Positions 8,698-11,943 of a DNA stretch of 11,943 bases are shown here, in pieces. The stretch's first letter is position 1. Every line of letters starts with the position of its first letter. The DNA comes from Candidatus Babelota bacterium (GTDB lineage Bacteria > JAGOBX01): positions 1 to 11,943 of the forward strand of contig JAGOBX010000061.1 in NCBI GenBank assembly GCA_017999075.1. Reading direction: 5' to 3'. The translations under genes were made by a program, and so were the position numbers. The notes beneath the pieces were generated by a model. The model was given only the letters and a program-made list of their open reading frames with translations. It did not search any database and was not told where the DNA came from.

Positions 8698-9519
8698 ATG
8701 AATAATTCAAAAATTTTATTTGCAGATTCTTCTTATTATTTATTTAACACTTCTGAAATTACAGCCGGTTTTACTACTCGGTACGGAGGAGTATCTAAAG
8801 AACCTTTCAATTTTTTGAATTTAGGCATTCATACAGGTGATGACATAAATAATGTTATTCAGAATAGAAAAATATTATCTGAAAAACTAAATGTTAACCC
8901 TGAAAAAATTGTATTTATGAATCAAACTCATTCAACAAATATCGAATATATATCTCCTGAAAATATTAATCGTTCTGACTTTGGGTTTTATGATATTGAT
9001 TCCGCCTTTAAAAATACGGATGCAGTAATTACAAATTATAAAAATATAATGTTATGTGCAATGACTGCGGATTGTTGCCCTGTACTGATTTTTGACAGTT
9101 ACAATAATTCTATAGCTGCAATTCACAGCGGGTGGAAAGGAACAATAGGAAAAATCACTGAAAAAACTATTTATAAAATGAAAACTATCTTTCCCTCACT
9201 TAAAATTGATGCATTAAAAATTTTTATCGGACCCTGTATTTGCGGTAATTGTTATGAAGTTGACATGAAATTCATTAAAATAATTGAATCCTCTTACCCT
9301 GAATTTAAAAGTTATATTGTTTCAAAAAAATCATTATTTTATTTTGACATAAAAAAAATTATAGTTGACGGAATAAAAAATATTGGAATACCCGAATCTA
9401 ACATTTTCGATTCAGAAATTTGTTCATACGAACTTTCAGATAATTTTTATTCATATAGAAAAAACAATAAAACAGGAAGAATTGTCAGTTTTATTAAATT
9501 GAAAGGAGATGTTGAATGA
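8698..9519 (+). CDS. pgeF: YfiH/PgeF family protein (LACC1-like, peptidoglycan editing / purine nucleoside phosphorylase)
   Basis: A 273-residue protein of the YfiH family (formerly multicopper polyphenol oxidase, laccase domain). Known roles in the family are purine nucleoside phosphorylase and adenosine deaminase activity (LACC1 and bacterial homologues) and, in E. coli, removing peptidoglycan precursors that carry L-Ser in place of L-Ala. Seen: FTTRYGGVS near residue 25, QTHS with H78, TADCCP with C126, and HSGWKG with H143; these three are the zinc and catalytic residues of the family. GPCI and CYEV follow near 190-200, and FYSYR is near the C-terminus. The ATG at 8698 has no Shine-Dalgarno sequence and sits 9 nt after the T run of a terminator, so how it is transcribed is unclear. 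It shares ATGA with purH, indicating coupled translation. A link to purine metabolism through purH is suggestive only. Confidence 0.9.
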   Translation: MNNSKILFADSSYYLFNTSEITAGFTTRYGGVSKEPFNFLNLGIHTGDDINNVIQNRKILSEKLNVNPEKIVFMNQTHSTNIEYISPENINRSDFGFYDIDSAFKNTDAVITNYKNIMLCAMTADCCPVLIFDSYNNSIAAIHSGWKGTIGKITEKTIYKMKTIFPSLKIDALKIFIGPCICGNCYEVDMKFIKIIESSYPEFKSYIVSKKSLFYFDIKKIIVDGIKNIGIPESNIFDSEICSYELSDNFYSYRKNNKTGRIVSFIKLKGDVE

Positions 9520-11033
9520 CAACTAAAATAGCTTTGATAAGCGTAACAGACAAAACAGGAATATTTGAAATATCAAGATTTCTTGTTGAAAAAGGATATT
9601 CTTTGATCGCAACTTCAGGAACATCTAAATATTTAAATGATAATTTGATTAAAAATGTTGAAATATCAGAATTTACAGGTTTTCCGGAAATTTTGGATGG
9701 AAGAGTGAAAACTCTGCATCATAAAGTATTTTCAGGGCTTCTTGCAGACAGAAACAATCCTGAACATATTAATCAGCTTGACAGTCACGGATTAACTCCG
9801 ATTGATATTGTAATATGCAATTTTTATAATTTTTCTTCTGCTGCAAAAAATAAATTCAGCGACGAAGAAGCAATAAAACATATTGATATCGGAGGAGTAA
9901 GTATAACCAGAGCAGCAGCCAAAAATTTTAAAAATATAATCGTATTGTCTTCTCCTAATCAATATGAAACTTTTAAAACTAATTTTTTAAACAACAGTTT
10001 GACATATGAATATAAAAAAGAACTTGCTATAGAAGCCTTTAAAATAACCTCATTATACGACTTCCAGATTTCTAACTATTTTTTTAATGCGGATATTCCT
10101 CATAATATTTTAAATTTTGAATGCGTTTACAATTTGGCGTATGGAGAAAATCCTCATCAATCCGCATTGCTGCTTCCTACTTTATATGATAAATATTCAA
10201 TATATCAAATCAGCGGCGTTCCTGTTTCTTACAATAATATTCTTGATATAAATTCCGCTATAAAACTTGCAGAAGCTTTTGATAAAGAAAATTTTTGCGC
10301 AATATTCAAACATACAAATCCATGCGGCGCTGCAGTAGGAATAAATCTCTGCGAAGCTTATATTAAAGCATTTAAATGCGATACGGTATCAGCCTATGGC
10401 GGAGTTGTCGTGGTAAATAAATGCGTTGATTTAAACACTGCAAGTGAAATAATAAAAAATTTTACTGAGGTGGTTATTGCTCCGGAATTCGATGAGTCCA
10501 GTCAAAAAATTTTTGCCGAAAAAAAAAGGCTAAGACTTATAACTTATTCAAAAAAAAATCCGGAAGCATCTTTGGAATTAAAGTCAACTTGCGTAGGCAT
10601 GCTGATTCAAGAATCTGATTTTATAATTGATAAAGACATAAGTTTTATTTCTGTAACTTCTCATAAAGTGGAAGAAAATCTGTATGCTGATATTTCTTTA
10701 GGAATAAAAATATGTAAATCTTTAAAATCAAACGCAATTGTAATTACTAAAAATAATATGCTTATAGGCGCATGCGGAGGTCAGCCGAACAGAATAGAAT
10801 CAATAGAAATTTCTGTTGCCAACGCTCGAAAATTCGGGTTCAATCTTGAAAATTCAGTACTTGTTTCTGACGGTTTTTTTCCATTCACAGACAGTGTAGA
10901 ATATGTGAAAAAATTTGGGATTAAAACTATTGTTCAACCCGGAGGTTCAAAAAAAGATAAGGAAGTGATTGAGTATTGTGAAAAATATGAAATAGCCCTT
11001 ATATTAACAGGAAGAAGACATTTTTTACATTAA
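9516..11033 (+). CDS. purH: Bifunctional AICAR formyltransferase / IMP cyclohydrolase
   Basis: A 505-residue PurH of normal length (about 510-530) that carries out the last two steps of IMP synthesis: formylation of AICAR by 10-formyl-tetrahydrofolate, then ring closure. The N-terminal IMP cyclohydrolase (MGS-like) domain covers about 1-195, with the phosphate loop at 33-36 (TSGT, where TGGT is usual) and DGRVKTLH at 61-68. The formyltransferase domain follows, with YGENPHQ near 210, the catalytic K265-H266 in FKHTNPCG, DTVSAYGG and QPGGSKKD, and the typical end TGRRHFLH. All catalytic motifs are present. The ATG at 9516 overlaps the yfiH stop (ATGA) and has an excellent AAAGGAG at 9502-9508, 7 nt upstream, so it can be translated independently of yfiH. 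No other purine genes are present. A9 runs occur at 10519-10527 and 10550-10558. Confidence 0.96.
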   Translation: MTTKIALISVTDKTGIFEISRFLVEKGYSLIATSGTSKYLNDNLIKNVEISEFTGFPEILDGRVKTLHHKVFSGLLADRNNPEHINQLDSHGLTPIDIVICNFYNFSSAAKNKFSDEEAIKHIDIGGVSITRAAAKNFKNIIVLSSPNQYETFKTNFLNNSLTYEYKKELAIEAFKITSLYDFQISNYFFNADIPHNILNFECVYNLAYGENPHQSALLLPTLYDKYSIYQISGVPVSYNNILDINSAIKLAEAFDKENFCAIFKHTNPCGAAVGINLCEAYIKAFKCDTVSAYGGVVVVNKCVDLNTASEIIKNFTEVVIAPEFDESSQKIFAEKKRLRLITYSKKNPEASLELKSTCVGMLIQESDFIIDKDISFISVTSHKVEENLYADISLGIKICKSLKSNAIVITKNNMLIGACGGQPNRIESIEISVANARKFGFNLENSVLVSDGFFPFTDSVEYVKKFGIKTIVQPGGSKKDKEVIEYCEKYEIALILTGRRHFLH

Positions 11034-11058
11034 TTTATATTTTTACTTTTGTCTTCTT
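11012..11058. repeat. 9-bp inverted repeat at the convergent purH / STAS junction
   Basis: AAGAAGACA (11012-11020, inside the end of purH) and TGTCTTCTT (11050-11058, abutting the stop codon of the STAS gene) are exact reverse complements separated by 29 nt of AT-rich sequence. The position between two converging genes suits a bidirectional terminator, but the loop is long and no clean T run follows on either strand, so termination by this element is doubtful. Confidence 0.3.
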
Positions 11059-11418
11059 TTACAATTTAGAACCTATATTCAGGGTAATTCCGGGAATTGA
11101 TTTCACATTAGGATATACTTTCAATGATTTATCCATAAAACTAAAACAAGTCATATCAAACACATTTTTTACTTCCGGTTTCAGATCTGCCAGAAATAAT
11201 TCTCCAGAAATGTTTTTTAGTTTTTTGTATAATGAAAGAATAACACGAACTCCTGAACTTGCCATATAATTAGTATTTGAAAAATCACACGCAATTTTAC
11301 TGATTCCTGAATTTATCTGTTTAGTAAGTTCAATTTCGATTTCAGGGGAAGTGGTTCCATCAAAACGTTTTGGAAATACGGCTATTATTGAATTTTCATT
11401 TAATTTATTAATTTCCAT
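11059..11418 (-). CDS. Single-domain STAS protein, anti-sigma factor antagonist-like
   Basis: A 119-residue protein that is one STAS domain of the SpoIIAA/RsbV type. Family members bind an anti-sigma kinase (or act in related partner-switching and signalling pathways) and are switched by phosphorylation of a Ser in the DSSG/DSTG loop. Seen: an N-terminal strand with the family-like FDGTTSPEIE at 19-28, strand KIACDFSNTNYM (41-52), the loop ASSGVRVILSLYKKLK with S54/S55 where phosphorylation would occur, and strand ELFLADL. The residue before the Ser pair is Ala (A53) rather than the usual Asp. The start ATG (complement 11416-11418) has GGAGGA about 12 nt upstream, a good sequence at slightly long distance. 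It has a convincing promoter of its own. No kinase, phosphatase or sigma factor gene is adjacent in the window. Confidence 0.8.
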   Translation of the reverse strand: MEINKLNENSIIAVFPKRFDGTTSPEIEIELTKQINSGISKIACDFSNTNYMASSGVRVILSLYKKLKNISGELFLADLKPEVKNVFDMTCFSFMDKSLKVYPNVKSIPGITLNIGSKL

Positions 11419-11489
11419 TATTATATATTATCCTCCGGTTATCAAAATCGAATAAATTAATCCGAAAAATTTAATATGCTGAAAATAAT

Positions 11490-11518
11490 ATTTTATTCAT
11501 ATATATAAGTCAAGTCAA
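11490..11518 (-). promoter_or_regulatory. Sigma70-type promoter of the STAS gene
   Basis: On the - strand, TTGACT (complement 11513-11518, 5 of 6) and TAAAAT (complement 11490-11495, 5 of 6) are spaced 17 bp. Transcription would start near 11483 and leave a leader of about 65 nt carrying GGAGGA before the STAS ATG. The TTGACT is tandemly repeated (TTGACTTGACT). This implies that the STAS gene is not merely read through from the gene upstream of it. Confidence 0.55.
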
Positions 11519-11548
11519 TATTCTTGTTAAGCAGCACTAAATAATAAA

Positions 11549-11881
11549 TTAGTTCGCACCTTCAAAAGCGCCTAATTTTAATAAAATCAAATTTACATCC
11601 GAAATATCATCAATAAGTTGTTTGATTTTTTTATGATTTTCAGTCCACTCCCTAAATGATTTCTCATTTTTATTGCCAAGAAAAGTAAGTTTCGATTTGG
11701 AATTTTTGCTTTGAGTCAAATAAAATTGCGGATGTTTTTCGCCAGATTTACATTTAGAACAATTTTTGTTTGTGCAGGTTTGCTTTAAAAGTACAACAGT
11801 TCTTCTGCAAAGATTACCGATGTTTCTTATTTCCTCTAATAAATCCTGCTGTTTTTTTTGTAATTTACTTACATTTTTCAA
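11549..11881 (-). CDS. Small cysteine-motif protein, DUF6788-like, function unknown
   Basis: 110 residues from a TTG start (complement 11879-11881) to TAA. I recognise the general pattern of the DUF6788 family from memory, not from a search. It has an N-terminal helix rich in K, Q and E (LQKKQQDLLEEIRNIG, 7-22), then a C36-x4-C41-x2-C44 cluster followed by SGEKHPQFYL with H50, which looks like a small zinc or structural knuckle, and a C-terminal helix with WTENHKKIKQLIDDI. The family is of unknown function and often occurs near mobile elements, but no transposase is visible here. The TTG has no Shine-Dalgarno sequence, and the frame stays open upstream for 21 codons to base 11943, so the true start may lie outside the window. 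There are 130 bp between its stop and the STAS gene downstream on the same strand. Confidence 0.6.
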   Translation of the reverse strand: MKNVSKLQKKQQDLLEEIRNIGNLCRRTVVLLKQTCTNKNCSKCKSGEKHPQFYLTQSKNSKSKLTFLGNKNEKSFREWTENHKKIKQLIDDISDVNLILLKLGAFEGAN

Positions 11882-11943
11882 TTTTTTTATTTGAGTTGAA
11901 ATATAAAGAGATTTATTATCTTTTATAAGTTTATTTAATGAGT

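Noticed and set aside
8698-9519. Copper laccase (polyphenol oxidase) function for yfiH
   Set aside because: The sequence lacks the multiple His-rich copper sites of true laccases; the family's three zinc-site residues (H78, C126, H143) fit the YfiH/LACC1 enzymes instead.

Overview
This is a low-GC (by eye clearly below 35 %), densely packed bacterial chromosome segment dominated by housekeeping genes. Ten of the twelve genes lie on the + strand. GTG and TTG starts are frequent, homopolymeric A and T runs are common even inside genes, and intergenic gaps are short. The products are bacterial: RecF, a preQ1-type Tgt, bifunctional PurH and TldD/TldE. Nothing fixes the phylum. An uncultivated or host-associated AT-rich lineage would fit, but that is inference.

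Layout. At 1-468 is the 3' end of a class I mannose-6-phosphate isomerase gene (its start is outside the window). At 586-1302 is a membrane-anchored M23 (LytM-type) peptidase whose apparent promoter would give a leaderless mRNA. At 1409-2515 is recF, and at 2592-3947 a class I flavin disulfide reductase with the lipoamide/mycothione-reductase fold. From 3995 to 8671 runs a tight four-gene block: a polyprenyl-phosphate-type GT2 glycosyltransferase with two C-terminal membrane helices, tgt, tldD and tldE. The last three junctions overlap or nearly touch. The block ends in a hairpin plus U-run terminator that overlaps the tldE stop codon. Then come yfiH/pgeF (8698-9519) and purH (9516-11033), coupled through an ATGA overlap. 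Two genes run on the - strand towards purH: a single-domain STAS protein (11059-11418) with its own good sigma70-type promoter, and a small cysteine-motif protein resembling DUF6788 (11549-11881), whose frame stays open to the window edge.

How the genes relate. TldD and TldE form one heteromeric metalloprotease, so their 11-bp overlap makes sense. The M23 peptidase and YfiH/PgeF both touch peptidoglycan, and the glycosyltransferase would supply lipid-linked sugars for envelope glycans. recF (recombinational repair), tgt (queuosine tRNA modification) and purH (last two steps of IMP synthesis) are standalone housekeeping genes away from their usual partners. I see no tRNA, rRNA, CRISPR array, insertion sequence, prophage or defence island. 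I do not see a convincing new multi-gene system; the best leads are local: the leaderless promoter, the terminator/yfiH junction, the Asn-for-Gly change in the flavin enzyme, and the two - strand genes at the right edge.
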